A stretch of 64,000 nt of DNA from Streptomyces sp. NBC_01276 (GCF_041435355.1 NZ_CP108442.1:3348001-3412000); one strand, 5' to 3'. Counted from the stretch's first letter, positions 16,136 to 24,665 are shown. Program-made: numbers and translations. The notes: generated from the sequence alone by a model not told the origin.

Positions 16136-17131
16136 ATGACCAGTCAGATCCCTTCGCACAAGCCCCCGTTGCCCCCGCACCTCCAGGAGCTGATGAAAAC
16201 CATGAGCAGCCTGCCCGCCGAGTTCCACGACATCGCCAAGCGCGTCAACAACTGGGGCCGCTGGGGCGCCGACGACGAGATCGGCACCCTGAACCTGATC
16301 ACCGGGGAGGTCGTCCGGGCCGCCGCCGCCGAGGTCCGCACGGGCCGCCGCGTCCCGCTCGCCCTGCCGCTCAAGGAGGACGGGGTGCAGGCCGGGATGA
16401 TCCCCGGGCGGATCAACCCGCTGCACACGATGGTCCAGATCAACCAGGAGCTGTTCGGGCCGGGCACGGTGGCGTGCAGCGACGACGCCGTGACGATGGG
16501 GCTCCAGTCGGCCACCCACTGGGACGCCCTGACGCACGTCTCCCACTCCGGGCGGATCTACAACGGCCGCCCGGCGTCCACGATCACCGCGCACGCGCGC
16601 GCCGAGTTCAGCGGCATCGACAAGGCCACCCCGATCGTCTCGCGCGGGGTCCTCCTCGACGTCGCCCGCGCGAAGGGCCTGGACCGGCTGCCGGGGGGCC
16701 ACGCCGTCACGCCGGAGGACCTGGCGGAGGCGGAGGAGTTCGCGGGGGTGGAGGTCCGCGCGGGCGACGTCGTCCTCGTCCGCACCGGCCAGATCCAGGT
16801 CTACCTGGCGGGCGACAAGCACGGCTACGGCTTCCCGTCCCCCGGGCTCTCGGTGCGCACCCCGCAGTGGTTCCACGCCCGCGACGTCGCGGCGGTCGCG
16901 AACGACACCCTGACCTTCGAGATCTTCCCGCCGGAGATCGAGGACCTGTGGCTGCCGGTGCACGCCCTCCACCTGGTCGAGATGGGCATGCACCAGGGCC
17001 AGAACTGGAACCTGGAGGAACTGTCCACAGCCTGTGCGGAAGCGGGCCGGCACTCCTTCCTCCTGTCCGCGATGCCGGAACCCTTCGTCGGCGGGACCGG
17101 CACCCCGGTGGCCCCGGTGGCCATCCTCTGA
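16136..17131 (+). CDS. Cyclase-family (kynurenine formamidase-like) metal-dependent hydrolase
   Basis: The 331-aa product matches the cyclase/kynurenine-formamidase-like family. The metal-binding H-W-D-A-x-x-H motif is visible as ATHWDALTHVSHSGRIYNG near residues 126-144, and the GDVVLVRTGQ strand and the H-x-x-H-like LPVHALHLVEMGMHQGQNWNLEEL region near the C-terminus fit the fold. Members hydrolyse amides or lactone-like rings. The N-terminus is ambiguous: ATG 16136 begins only five bases after the operator with no clear ribosome binding site, while ATG 16193, 19 codons later, follows CAGGAG closely. If 16136 is used, the message may be nearly leaderless. It is divergent from the SDR operon and shares its operator. 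Confidence 0.85.
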   Translation: MTSQIPSHKPPLPPHLQELMKTMSSLPAEFHDIAKRVNNWGRWGADDEIGTLNLITGEVVRAAAAEVRTGRRVPLALPLKEDGVQAGMIPGRINPLHTMVQINQELFGPGTVACSDDAVTMGLQSATHWDALTHVSHSGRIYNGRPASTITAHARAEFSGIDKATPIVSRGVLLDVARAKGLDRLPGGHAVTPEDLAEAEEFAGVEVRAGDVVLVRTGQIQVYLAGDKHGYGFPSPGLSVRTPQWFHARDVAAVANDTLTFEIFPPEIEDLWLPVHALHLVEMGMHQGQNWNLEELSTACAEAGRHSFLLSAMPEPFVGGTGTPVAPVAIL

Positions 17132-17202
17132 CCCCCGCGACAAGGGGCCCGCGGCCGATATTGCGTGGTGCGCGGCGACGGCGGGCCCTATCGTCCCGGC
17201 AC

Positions 17203-17994
17203 GTGACCGACTGGACAGAGATCGAAGCCGCCGGCTGCCCCGCGCCCGCCGACCGCCCCCTGGAAGAACTGGTACGAGAGCTCTCCGAGGCCTTGGCGGA
17301 CCCTGATCCGCGGATCCGGGACGGAGCCCCGTACTCCGTCCTCGCGTCCTGGATAACGGGCGGGGTGATCGGCGCGTCCCGGCGGCTGGAGCTGGGTGAC
17401 GAGATGGCCGCCCGCTTCCGCCACCCGCAGGTCCAGGCCCGCACCTTCGCCCCCCTCGTCCTCGACATGCTCGTGGCCAGGGGGGACTTCAGGGCCGGCT
17501 GGGTGGACGCGTTCGAGCGCTGGTACCCCGCGGAGCAGGACCTGCGCGGCCACGACCCGGAGCTGGGCTGGCTCCACGCCGTCGCCCACGGGGCCGACCT
17601 GCTGGGCACGCTCGGAGGTCACCCCGAGGTGGACCCGGCGCGGATGCTGCACCTGGCCGCCGCCCGGCTGACGGCACCCACCGCCCACGTGTACGACCAG
17701 CTGGAGGACGACCGGCTGGCGCGGGGCGTCGCCCGCGTCCTCATCCGGCCGGACCTGGGCGAGGGCGACGCGACGGCGTGGCTGGACCCGATCGCCGCCG
17801 CGTTCGGCGCCGACAGCATCAGCACCCCGGTCCCCGCCCACATCAGCAACTGCCTGCGCACCCTGCGCCTGCTCTACGTCCTCGCGGACCGCGGCGCCCG
17901 CCCGGACCAGACGTCGCCCCGCACCCCCCTGCGCCACCGCGAGGCCCTCAAGTCCCGCCTCGCCGACACCCTCGACCGCATCGTCAAACGCTGA
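17203..17994 (+). CDS. DUF2785-domain protein
   Basis: The 263-aa product is rich in alpha helices and matches the DUF2785 family, seen in the segment ELGWLHAVAHGADLLGTLGGHPEV (about residues 120-143), in which the G-W-x-H-x-x-A-H-x-A-D-L pattern is the family hallmark. Function is unknown. GTG 17203 is the start. It has no operator of the catabolic type and sits at the border where the catabolic genes give way to the toxin region. Confidence 0.8.
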   Translation: MTDWTEIEAAGCPAPADRPLEELVRELSEALADPDPRIRDGAPYSVLASWITGGVIGASRRLELGDEMAARFRHPQVQARTFAPLVLDMLVARGDFRAGWVDAFERWYPAEQDLRGHDPELGWLHAVAHGADLLGTLGGHPEVDPARMLHLAAARLTAPTAHVYDQLEDDRLARGVARVLIRPDLGEGDATAWLDPIAAAFGADSISTPVPAHISNCLRTLRLLYVLADRGARPDQTSPRTPLRHREALKSRLADTLDRIVKR

Positions 17995-18207
17995 ACCCGC
18001 GCGGGGCGCGGTCAGCACGGGGGCGAGCACGATCGGACCCCACGCCATCACCGGGCCGAAGAAGAATGCAGTCGGCACCGCTTTCCAGACGGATTTCAAC
18101 TGCCGCCCCTCCCATTTCGGCCACGCCTTCCCACCAACCCGTTTCTCCTTTGGCGCTCACGGAATCCGGCAGGTAGACATGGCATCGGTCAAAGCGATCA
18201 ATTCCCG

Positions 18208-19640
18208 GGGGGCGGGGCAGAAGTGACGGATCACGTACCGATCAATCCGTGCACGATTCCGCAGTTCACGGGTGACCTGGACGCGTTGGAGCAGGACAAG
18301 AACGCGATCACGACGGCGGCGGGGACCTTCCGTGACGCGGGGTCGAACGTGGACTCCGAGTTCCAGGGCCTGTCGGCGTTCTACTCGGCGCCGGAGGCGG
18401 CGCAGTTGTTCGCGACGACGAAGCCGGTGAAGACGGACAGTGATTTCTTCGCCGATCAGCTGGAGTCGGCGGCGACGGCGCTGGGTGAGTACATCACCGA
18501 GGCGCGGCCGATCGTGGCGCGGCTGAAGGAGCTGCAGGCGAAGGCGTCGACGTTCAGCAACAAGATCAGTGGTGACAAGCACTGGAAGGACGACGGGGAC
18601 AAGATCGATGAGAACAACGATCTGATCCACGACGTCAACGCGGCCGTGTCGGCGTTCTGGGCCGCCGAGCGGACGTGTGCGAACAAGATCCGTGCCCTGT
18701 ACTGTGCGGCGCCGCTGACGGCGGATGACGGTTCGCACGGCGCGAACATGTACGGGTACAAGGGCGAGGACCTGAACAAGGCGCAGGACCTGCCGTGGGG
18801 TTCGCAGCTGGAGGAGACCCATCGGGCGTGGGAGATCGGTTACTGGGCGAAGTCCTTCGTCTGGGACGGTCTGATCGTCGACGGGATCTGGGGCACGATC
18901 CGTGGCCTGGGAACGCTCATCGGTGTCGACGGGTGGGACAAGGCCGGTCAGGCCTGGACGGGGCTGGCGAAGCTCGCCACAGGCCTGGCCCTGACCACCT
19001 ACCCGGGAGTGGGCACCGCGTTCTGGATGGCCGACGACAAGCAGCTCCCGTCGTGGCTGCGTGACTCGCGTAATGCGATGAAGGAGACGGGCAAGGCGCT
19101 GGTCGCCTGGGACGAGTGGGGCAAGAACCCGGCCCGCGCGGCCGGTGCGGTCACCTTCAACGTCCTGACCACCGTGTTCACCGGCGGTGGCGGTACGGCC
19201 GCGAAGGCGGGCACGGTGGCGAAGGTCATCAGCGTGGCCGGGAAGGCGGGCCGCCTCATCGATCCGATCACCTACATCGGCAAGGCCGGCTCGCTGGCGA
19301 AGATGAAGATCGGTGACCTGTTCGCGAACCTGGGCAAGGCCGACGGGGCGTTCCCGAAGATCGACGACGTGATCTGGAAGGACCTCCCGAAGGCCGACGC
19401 GCCCGGGATCACGTTCCCGCACCCCGAGGACACCGTCCGTCTCCCCGACGACGCGCTGGGCCGTCCGCAGTACTTCGACAAGACCTCGAACCAGCTCCTG
19501 GACCACAACGGGCTGCCCAAGCAGGACCTCACCGCGGTCCCCAAGGGCGTCGACCACCCGCTGGCCGAGGTCCCCAAGCACGAGAACGTCCCGGTCGGCG
19601 TCGGCGCCCACACCGCCGACGTCACCTCCCACACCCCCGG
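18208..19640 (+). repeat. Long direct repeat, copy 1 (toxin 5' region)
   Basis: From just before the start of the first toxin gene to its proline/histidine-rich linker, the DNA is almost identical to 26958-28390. About the first 760 bp differ at only a few positions; a diverged patch follows near 18970-19080, then near-identity returns. Weaker similarity continues upstream through the promoter region to about 18137. Confidence 0.85.
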
Positions 19641-20583
19641 CGCCACGCCCTCCCGCACCCCCGGCGGCGCAGCCGACAACACCGCCCACAACAGCCACAC
19701 CGAACCCGGCGGGGGCACAAGCACAGGCGGCCAAGACACCACCCCCACCGGCGGCACCCACCACAACGACACCCCGTCCACCGGCGACCACGACAACGGC
19801 CACGGCCCGGCCGTCCCCCACCAGGGCGCTGACCCGATCGGCGGTGGCGATCTTCCTTCGGGTGGCCATGGCCACCCGAACGAGACGAACGGGCCCGCAG
19901 GCTGGGAGCGGGCGCAAGGATCAGGCCCCCTCGAACGCGGAGGGACGCTGGAGCGGCAAATCCGGGAGCAGATTCGGGGCACCACGACCAAACACAGCGA
20001 TCTTCCCGCAATCCTGGAAACGCTGGAAAATAACCCCGCCGGCCGCGAGATGGCGGACACCATCGCCTCGGGCCGCTTCAAGGACTCCGAAGGATTCGGG
20101 TACGTGGTCTCGAACCTCTCTCGCCCGGACGAAGCGTCCGGCTGTCTTGAGCAGATCCGCCTGGCCAACAGACTGCACGAACAGGGATTCACCGACCTCT
20201 CATTCGAAATCAAGCAGGGTGGACATGAGATCAAGCCCGGGGTGTTCACAGGCCCGAAGACCGACCTTGACCTGATGGTGCGAGAGGCAGACGGCACAGT
20301 TCACGGTTGGCAGTTCAAAGACATGACGGGACCCAAGTCGCCAGATGCGCCGGCCACGGTCGTCCGCAACATTTTCAAGAGCATGCATCAGCTCATCGAC
20401 TCCCGTGCGGATGTCCAGACCTTCGTCGTCGAAACGAAGGCGTCGAAGGCTGAGATACTGACGCAGATCGACCGAATTCAGGAACGCTTCGACGCGAAGA
20501 ACGTTCAGTTCGTCATCCGCACGCCGGACGGGGTCATCTTCGTGCCTCGTGATGGTCACTTCACACCGGAGGTAACGCCGTGA
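18223..20583 (+). CDS. Polymorphic toxin 1 with PD-(D/E)xK-like nuclease C-terminus
   Basis: The 786-residue protein has three parts. The N-terminal 400 residues are helical, with a WXG100/T7SS-substrate-like opening (no signal peptide, coiled helices, Trp in SAFWAAERT) and a small-residue hydrophobic stretch near 320-365. A His/Gly/Thr/Pro-rich linker follows at about 455-560. The last 220 residues form a unique domain with a helix LEQIRLANRLHEQGF, then TDLDLMV near 680 and HGWQFKDM near 695, a D...QxK pattern like restriction-endonuclease-fold toxins. It probably acts as a contact-delivered or secreted nuclease. Start GTG 18223 is the point from which both copies are conserved. Its stop overlaps the presumed immunity gene by four bases. 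Confidence 0.8.
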   Translation: MTDHVPINPCTIPQFTGDLDALEQDKNAITTAAGTFRDAGSNVDSEFQGLSAFYSAPEAAQLFATTKPVKTDSDFFADQLESAATALGEYITEARPIVARLKELQAKASTFSNKISGDKHWKDDGDKIDENNDLIHDVNAAVSAFWAAERTCANKIRALYCAAPLTADDGSHGANMYGYKGEDLNKAQDLPWGSQLEETHRAWEIGYWAKSFVWDGLIVDGIWGTIRGLGTLIGVDGWDKAGQAWTGLAKLATGLALTTYPGVGTAFWMADDKQLPSWLRDSRNAMKETGKALVAWDEWGKNPARAAGAVTFNVLTTVFTGGGGTAAKAGTVAKVISVAGKAGRLIDPITYIGKAGSLAKMKIGDLFANLGKADGAFPKIDDVIWKDLPKADAPGITFPHPEDTVRLPDDALGRPQYFDKTSNQLLDHNGLPKQDLTAVPKGVDHPLAEVPKHENVPVGVGAHTADVTSHTPGATPSRTPGGAADNTAHNSHTEPGGGTSTGGQDTTPTGGTHHNDTPSTGDHDNGHGPAVPHQGADPIGGGDLPSGGHGHPNETNGPAGWERAQGSGPLERGGTLERQIREQIRGTTTKHSDLPAILETLENNPAGREMADTIASGRFKDSEGFGYVVSNLSRPDEASGCLEQIRLANRLHEQGFTDLSFEIKQGGHEIKPGVFTGPKTDLDLMVREADGTVHGWQFKDMTGPKSPDAPATVVRNIFKSMHQLIDSRADVQTFVVETKASKAEILTQIDRIQERFDAKNVQFVIRTPDGVIFVPRDGHFTPEVTP

Positions 20584-21596
20584 TCGCCAGTACGCCCGTT
20601 GCCCGGTGGACCTGGGGCAGGGATACAGAGACCGCCGATTCCGTCCTGAGCTGCATCACCGACCTCGTGGCCGCCTACTCGGTCCTTGCCGATCACCGGT
20701 TGGCCGTGGGCGGGACAACCGTACATCTGGCCGTTCCGGAGTGGGGAAGTCCGCAGAGCTACCTCTTCGAGGGCGACCTCACGCTGTCTGCGGGGCGGGA
20801 AGAGGAGCAGTCCGCCGAACGCCTCGCCAGGCAGATCCAGCAGGCGCTTCGCCCCGGTCGCATCGGATCCGTCGACGCCCAGGCGATCTGCTCGGGAATG
20901 CGCGACGGTAAGACGGGCGGGCTGGAGAAGGGCATGTTCCTCCTGGGGGCCTCCGCGTTCGACGGGTTCGTCACCGTTGAGCTGATCACGTACTCGGACA
21001 TCTGGATGAGCCATGACCTCAAGGGCCGCGCTCAGCCGACCCTCCACGACGCGAACGCACCGAGGCTGTCAGCAGCCCTCCGAGGCCTTGCCGAGGTGCT
21101 CGACTCGGAGACGGACCCGGAAGAGCCCACCTACTTCGCCAAGGCCACGGAGACGGGCGTCGAGAACTTCTTCGGCAGTGACGGGCGCGCCTCCGACGTG
21201 TGGGCCAGCTACGAAATTCCCTACAGGAAGCGAGCCTTCCGCAATGCCCCCGCCTTCGATGCCGCGTACAAGCGCTCTGCTGCTGGCCCGGTGCAGTGCA
21301 TCCCCGTTTCAAACGCGCACGAAGTGGTCGTGGGGTACGCATGGGCCTCTGATGGCGAGGGGGCAGCGAGCTTCGAACCGCGAGACGCCGTCGGCGAGGA
21401 GGGGATCGAGGCGGGTCACCTCTGGTTGGAGCGCTTGGGCGCCGCCTATGAGCGTGGTCTATCCCCTTCACAGGCTCTCGCCGAATTCGCTGGGCGGACG
21501 GCGGGCGACGAGCCCTGGACTCTGGATCTGACTGCTCTTCGGGAGCTTGCGAGCGAGGGCCCGCCCGGTAATCACGTACGAACCGTGGGCGACTGA
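20580..21596 (+). CDS. Putative immunity protein for toxin 1 (family not recognised)
   Basis: The 338-residue protein is encoded immediately after the toxin, with GTG 20580 overlapping the toxin stop, the strict coupling expected for a toxin/immunity pair. It has no signal peptide or membrane segment, so it would act in the cytoplasm. The sequence is mixed alpha/beta and acidic, with an N-terminal half of about 160 residues (ending ITYSDIWMSHDL) and a C-terminal half containing AKATETGVENFF and DVWASYEIPYRKRAF. I do not match it to a named Imm family. Its base composition is less GC-biased at third positions than the flanking metabolic genes, as is usual for immunity genes. Function is inferred from context. 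Confidence 0.65.
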   Translation: MIASTPVARWTWGRDTETADSVLSCITDLVAAYSVLADHRLAVGGTTVHLAVPEWGSPQSYLFEGDLTLSAGREEEQSAERLARQIQQALRPGRIGSVDAQAICSGMRDGKTGGLEKGMFLLGASAFDGFVTVELITYSDIWMSHDLKGRAQPTLHDANAPRLSAALRGLAEVLDSETDPEEPTYFAKATETGVENFFGSDGRASDVWASYEIPYRKRAFRNAPAFDAAYKRSAAGPVQCIPVSNAHEVVVGYAWASDGEGAASFEPRDAVGEEGIEAGHLWLERLGAAYERGLSPSQALAEFAGRTAGDEPWTLDLTALRELASEGPPGNHVRTVGD

Positions 21597-21827
21597 TTCC
21601 CAGAGCCACCCTTCCAGCTCCCATCTCAGGCGGGAGCATTTACGGCGGGCGGCACTCTGGGTTTCACGAACTCCGCTCTTCGACCTCGTCGCCAGTCGCG
21701 TCCGACTGGACCCCTGGGAGGCACATACGGCGGCGGAGCCGCTGGTGTGGCTCGACAGAACAGCCTTCGACGCCATTGATCAGGCAGGAATTCGACACGA
21801 GCCGCGCCGAGCGCGACCCTTGAAGTC

Positions 21828-21940
21828 GGGACCAGGCGGTGGGCCGGGGACCGCGTGCCCGTCAGTTCGCGGACCAGAAGGTCCCAGCGGAGGCTGTGAA
21901 CATAGGGCAGGCAGTCGAGGAACGCGCGCAGCAACTCCAT
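21828..21940 (-). pseudogene. Remnant of the 3' end of an S9 peptidase gene
   Basis: Read on the minus strand this segment gives AFLDCLPYVHSLRWDLLVRE, which aligns with TFLDCLSYVRKRCWDFLVRE at the C-terminus of the intact S9 peptidase at 30764-33046. At DNA level the match runs from the GGCGGT stretch through CGTCAGTTCGCGGACCAG to GCAGGCAGTCGAGGAACG. Upstream and downstream in this frame the homology stops, so only about 37 codons survive. The relic stands in the same position and orientation relative to toxin unit 1 as the intact gene does to toxin unit 2. Confidence 0.75.
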
Positions 21941-21962
21941 GCCGCCCGGCTCCCACCTCGCC

Positions 21963-22049
21963 GTGACATCTACTACACCTCCCGACCCCTTCGCCCTGTT
22001 TTGCGCCATGCGGCGTGAGCGCCCGGTCTATGCGGATGAACACGCACGC
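21963..22049 (+). pseudogene. Possible remnant of a cytochrome P450 N-terminus
   Basis: A short stretch beginning at GTG 21963 translates to TSTTPPDPFALFCAMRRERP followed by VYADEHARQRG, which resembles the first 30 residues of bacterial P450s (DPF-x-L-x-x-x-M-R-x-E-x-P-V). No other P450 sequence follows. The rest of the 21597-22272 gap shows no gene that I can support apart from the S9 peptidase relic. Confidence 0.25.
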
Positions 22050-22272
22050 CAGCGGGGGAAGAATCATTGCCGTGTACACCGAGATGCGTACGTCCGTACG
22101 AGATGGCTGGGGCCGGTGGTGCTGGGCAACAGCGGTGATGGGTGCACAAAGGAGTCACAGCGACTGATTCCACCCTTCATGCGACGCGTGGGCTTCGAAA
22201 GGATGGTCCCGACAATCCGGGCCGCCCGCACGGACGGGCGGCCTCCGGTCGCCGACCCAGAGGGGAACCACC

Positions 22273-22818
22273 ATGTCAGCGCGCAAGACCCTGGCGATCA
22301 CCGCCGCCACCGCGGCCCTGATCGCGGGCCCCGCCCTGTCCGCCCACGCCTCGACCGCCACCCCGACCGACCAGCAGACCGTCTACGCCGGGCAGGCACG
22401 GGCCGCCGGCCTCTCCGGCCGGCAGGCCGGGCAGCTCCAGCGGCGGGTCGACGCCGTCCTCGCGAAGGACCCGCAGGCCCGCCAGGTCTCCGCGAACACA
22501 CTCGCCACCGCCGGCGGCACCGTGACCGTCGCCGTCCCCGGCCGCGCCGAAACCCGCGACCTCGCCTCCCCCGAAACGGCCCTGGCCTGCAACAACGGCC
22601 ACCTGTGCATCGTCGACGGGCGGGGTTACGCCTACGACTTCTACCGCTGCGGCTACTACGACTTCGACGGCGTCGGCGACGGCACCTTCAACAACAACCA
22701 GACCTCCGGCACCCGGGCCCGCTTCTACAACTCCGACGGCAGCGAACGCTGGTCGAACGTGGCCAAGTCCACCGGCACGGCCTCCTGGACCCCCGTCTAC
22801 CACATCCGCCCCTGCTGA
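22273..22818 (+). CDS. Secreted protein resembling peptidase inhibitor family I36
   Basis: The 181-residue precursor has a signal peptide (basic MSARK, hydrophobic core, cleavage after AHA near residue 26). A helical propeptide-like region of about 80 residues follows, then a compact C-terminal domain with four cysteines: CNNGHLCIVDG, YRCGYYDF and the terminal RPC. The C-x(5)-C start with a following aromatic, Asp/Gly/Asn-rich sheet resembles SMI, the Streptomyces metalloproteinase inhibitor, which has a beta-gamma-crystallin-like fold with two disulfides. It is probably exported by Sec and may inhibit an extracellular peptidase. ATG 22273 is preceded by GGGGAACC. A strong terminator follows. 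Confidence 0.7.
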   Translation: MSARKTLAITAATAALIAGPALSAHASTATPTDQQTVYAGQARAAGLSGRQAGQLQRRVDAVLAKDPQARQVSANTLATAGGTVTVAVPGRAETRDLASPETALACNNGHLCIVDGRGYAYDFYRCGYYDFDGVGDGTFNNNQTSGTRARFYNSDGSERWSNVAKSTGTASWTPVYHIRPC

Positions 22819-22832
22819 CCGGACCCTCCGAA

Positions 22833-22863
22833 GGCGCCCCCGCCCATCCCGGGCGGGGGCGCC
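22833..22863. terminator. Strong bidirectional terminator hairpin
   Basis: A perfect 13-bp stem (GGCGCCCCCGCCC and its complement) with a five-base loop lies between the stop codons of the convergent secreted-protein and HATPase genes, which are only 47 bp apart. Confidence 0.85.
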
Positions 22864-22865
22864 GC

Positions 22866-23309
22866 TCACGCGTCCGGGAACAGGCGGAACCAGACCGCCT
22901 TGACGCAGGATCCGGCGGCGGCCGTCACCGCCCACTCGTCGGCGTACACGGCGACCAGTACGAGCCCCCGCCCGCCCGTGACCATCGGGCCGGCCACACC
23001 GCCGCCGGGCGGTCGGCGCTCGGGTGCGCAGTCGTAGACGTAGACCGTCACCCGGCCGTCCAGCAGGGCGACCTCGACGGTGATCTCCGGCGTATCGGTG
23101 TGCCGGTACGCATTGGTCACCACCTCGGAGGTACAGAGCCGCGCCCGCTCCCGCAGGGCGTCCCCCCATCCGGGCCCACGCAACAGGGACACCACCCAGT
23201 CCCGCGCGATCCCCGGAGTCCGCGCCCGACTCGGCGCGGTCATCCGATAGCTGAGCCCGGACGATCCCCCCGCGTGGGTCAAAGCTCCCGTGTTCTTCAT
23301 CCCGCTCAT
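22866..23309 (-). CDS. RsbW-like HATPase (anti-sigma-factor type) protein
   Basis: The 147-aa product is a single GHKL ATPase domain of the anti-sigma-factor kinase class. The N box is visible as LCTSEVVTNAYRHT (about residues 59-72), the G1 box as VYDCAPERRPP, and the G2 box as GGRGLVLVAVYADEW (about 111-125). In Streptomyces such genes number in the dozens and often flank XRE-DUF5753/DUF397 pairs, as here, where the XRE gene is divergent, 238 bp away. The partner sigma factor or antagonist is unknown. ATG 23309 was chosen as the first of two closely spaced in-frame ATGs. Confidence 0.88.
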   Translation of the reverse strand: MSGMKNTGALTHAGGSSGLSYRMTAPSRARTPGIARDWVVSLLRGPGWGDALRERARLCTSEVVTNAYRHTDTPEITVEVALLDGRVTVYVYDCAPERRPPGGGVAGPMVTGGRGLVLVAVYADEWAVTAAAGSCVKAVWFRLFPDA

Positions 23310-23440
23310 CTCCCAAGGCAGTCGGGTGCCGTCCCGAGACCCCCCAGCCCGTGTCCCTGGTCATGCGCGCCGCCCCAACAGGCTTCACGTCGACTGCACT
23401 TCGGGCTGAGCGGAACGGATTCCACTGCCCGGAACGTAGG

Positions 23441-23471
23441 GCGCAACATTGGGACGGCGCAACAGTGGGAC
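23441..23471. promoter_or_regulatory. Tandem direct repeats upstream of the XRE regulator
   Basis: Two 15-base direct repeats, GCGCAACATTGGGAC and GCGCAACAGTGGGAC, lie 16 bp apart, about 80 bp upstream of the XRE-DUF5753 gene. Related sequences occur again after the DUF397 gene at 24666, so they are likely binding sites for the XRE protein. Confidence 0.55.
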
Positions 23472-23547
23472 ACCCGTACCATCCGAATGAGTGGACCCTC
23501 GACCCCGTCGAGCGGCACACTCGTATCCGGAAGAGAGGGAGGGCCCC

Positions 23548-24396
23548 ATGCCGCCGAGGAGCTACCCGACCGCCCGCCAGAAACGGCTGGGCGCGGAACT
23601 GCGCAAGCTCCGCGAGAGAGCCGGCATGAACGGCGCCACCGCAGCCGCGTACCTGGGCGGCGAACGAGCCCAGATCAGCCATATCGAATCAGGTCGTTAC
23701 GGCGTCAGCGACGAGCGGGTGCGCCGCCTGGCTGCCCACTATTCGGCCACCGACAAGCACCTCGTCGACGCGCTCGCCGCCATGGCGATGGAACGCGGCA
23801 AGGGCTGGTGGGACGAGTACCGGGGCGCCCTCTCGCCGGGCTTCCTCGACGTGGCCGAGCTCGAATTCCACGCCACGCACATCCGCGTGATCCAGATGCT
23901 GCACGTCCCCGGGCAGCTCCAGACCGACGCCTACGCCCGGAGCCTGATTCGCAGCGGGATGTCCGACCTTCCGGCGGCCGATCTCAACACCCGTGTCGAG
24001 CACCGCATGAGACGTCGCGTCATCTTCGAGCGCCCGCGACCCACCCCCTTCGAGGCGTTCATCCACGAGGCCGCCCTCCGCATGCGCTACTGCGACGCGG
24101 ACACCATGCGGGAGCAGCTCGAGTTCTTGCACGAGATGTCGCACCGGCCGTCGGTGACCGTCCGCATCGTGCCCTTCGGGCGCCAGATCACCGGCTCGGT
24201 GCATTCGGTGCTCTACGCGGGCGGCGCCATTCCGGCGCTCGACACCGTCCAGATCGACAGCGCTTTCGACGGCGGCTTCCTGGACGCAGAGGCTCAGCTC
24301 ACCAAGTACCGGGGATTGCTCGCATCCATCGAGTCGATCTCCCTCGGAACGGAAGAGTCGAGAGAACACATTCACCGCATCGCTCAGGAAGTGTGA
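23548..24396 (+). CDS. XRE-type regulator with DUF5753 domain (WhiJ-like)
   Basis: The 282-residue product has an N-terminal XRE helix-turn-helix (RLGAELRKLRERAGMNGATAA then RAQISHIESGRYGVSDERV, residues about 11-53) and a C-terminal DUF5753 domain of the usual length, including WWDEYRGALSPGFLDVAELE and FEAFIHEAALR. This is the architecture of WhiJ and its many paralogues, which regulate development and secondary metabolism in Streptomyces together with small DUF397 proteins. The ATG at 23548 follows GGGAGG; an in-frame ATG 19 codons earlier lacks a site. The DUF397 gene begins 10 bp after the stop and forms an operon with it. Confidence 0.92.
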   Translation: MPPRSYPTARQKRLGAELRKLRERAGMNGATAAAYLGGERAQISHIESGRYGVSDERVRRLAAHYSATDKHLVDALAAMAMERGKGWWDEYRGALSPGFLDVAELEFHATHIRVIQMLHVPGQLQTDAYARSLIRSGMSDLPAADLNTRVEHRMRRRVIFERPRPTPFEAFIHEAALRMRYCDADTMREQLEFLHEMSHRPSVTVRIVPFGRQITGSVHSVLYAGGAIPALDTVQIDSAFDGGFLDAEAQLTKYRGLLASIESISLGTEESREHIHRIAQEV

Positions 24397-24406
24397 GTCA
24401 AGGCGC

Positions 24407-24607
24407 ATGGCCGACGGAATCAAGTGGCAGAAGTCCTCTTTCTCGGGACCGGACGACAATCAGAGCTGCGTTGAGCTGGCGCCGGTCGCCGGCGCGATCA
24501 AGATGCGGGAGAGCGACGACCCGGACGTGGTCGTGACCACGTCGGTGGAGAAGCTCCGCGCGTTCATCCTCGGAGTCAAGGCGGGCGAATTCGACCACCT
24601 GATCTGA
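24407..24607 (+). CDS. DUF397 small protein, partner of the XRE regulator
   Basis: The 66-aa product is a typical DUF397 protein: an opening IKWQKSSFSGPDDNQSCVEL, a central IKMRESDDPD that matches the R-D-S-K/D-D-P family core, and a C-terminal LRAFILGVKAGEFDHL. These proteins bind or oppose their cognate WhiJ-type XRE regulator. The gene follows the regulator with a 10-bp gap and ends in a hairpin terminator. Confidence 0.93.
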   Translation: MADGIKWQKSSFSGPDDNQSCVELAPVAGAIKMRESDDPDVVVTTSVEKLRAFILGVKAGEFDHLI

Positions 24608-24623
24608 CGAACCCCGCGCCCAG

Positions 24624-24652
24624 GCGCCCCCACCTACGCAGGTGAGGGGCGC
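24624..24652 (+). terminator. Hairpin terminator after the XRE/DUF397 operon
   Basis: An almost perfect 12-bp inverted repeat (GCGCCCCCACCT with AGGTGAGGGGCGC) around an ACGC loop lies 17 bp after the DUF397 stop. Confidence 0.75.
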
Positions 24653-24665
24653 TTGGCATATGCCG

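Noticed and set aside
18000..18099. Small minus-strand frame upstream of toxin 1, with a faintly similar stretch upstream of toxin 2
   Set aside because: The similarity (a W-G-P-x-V motif) is limited to a few residues and neither frame has a ribosome binding site or a consistent length.
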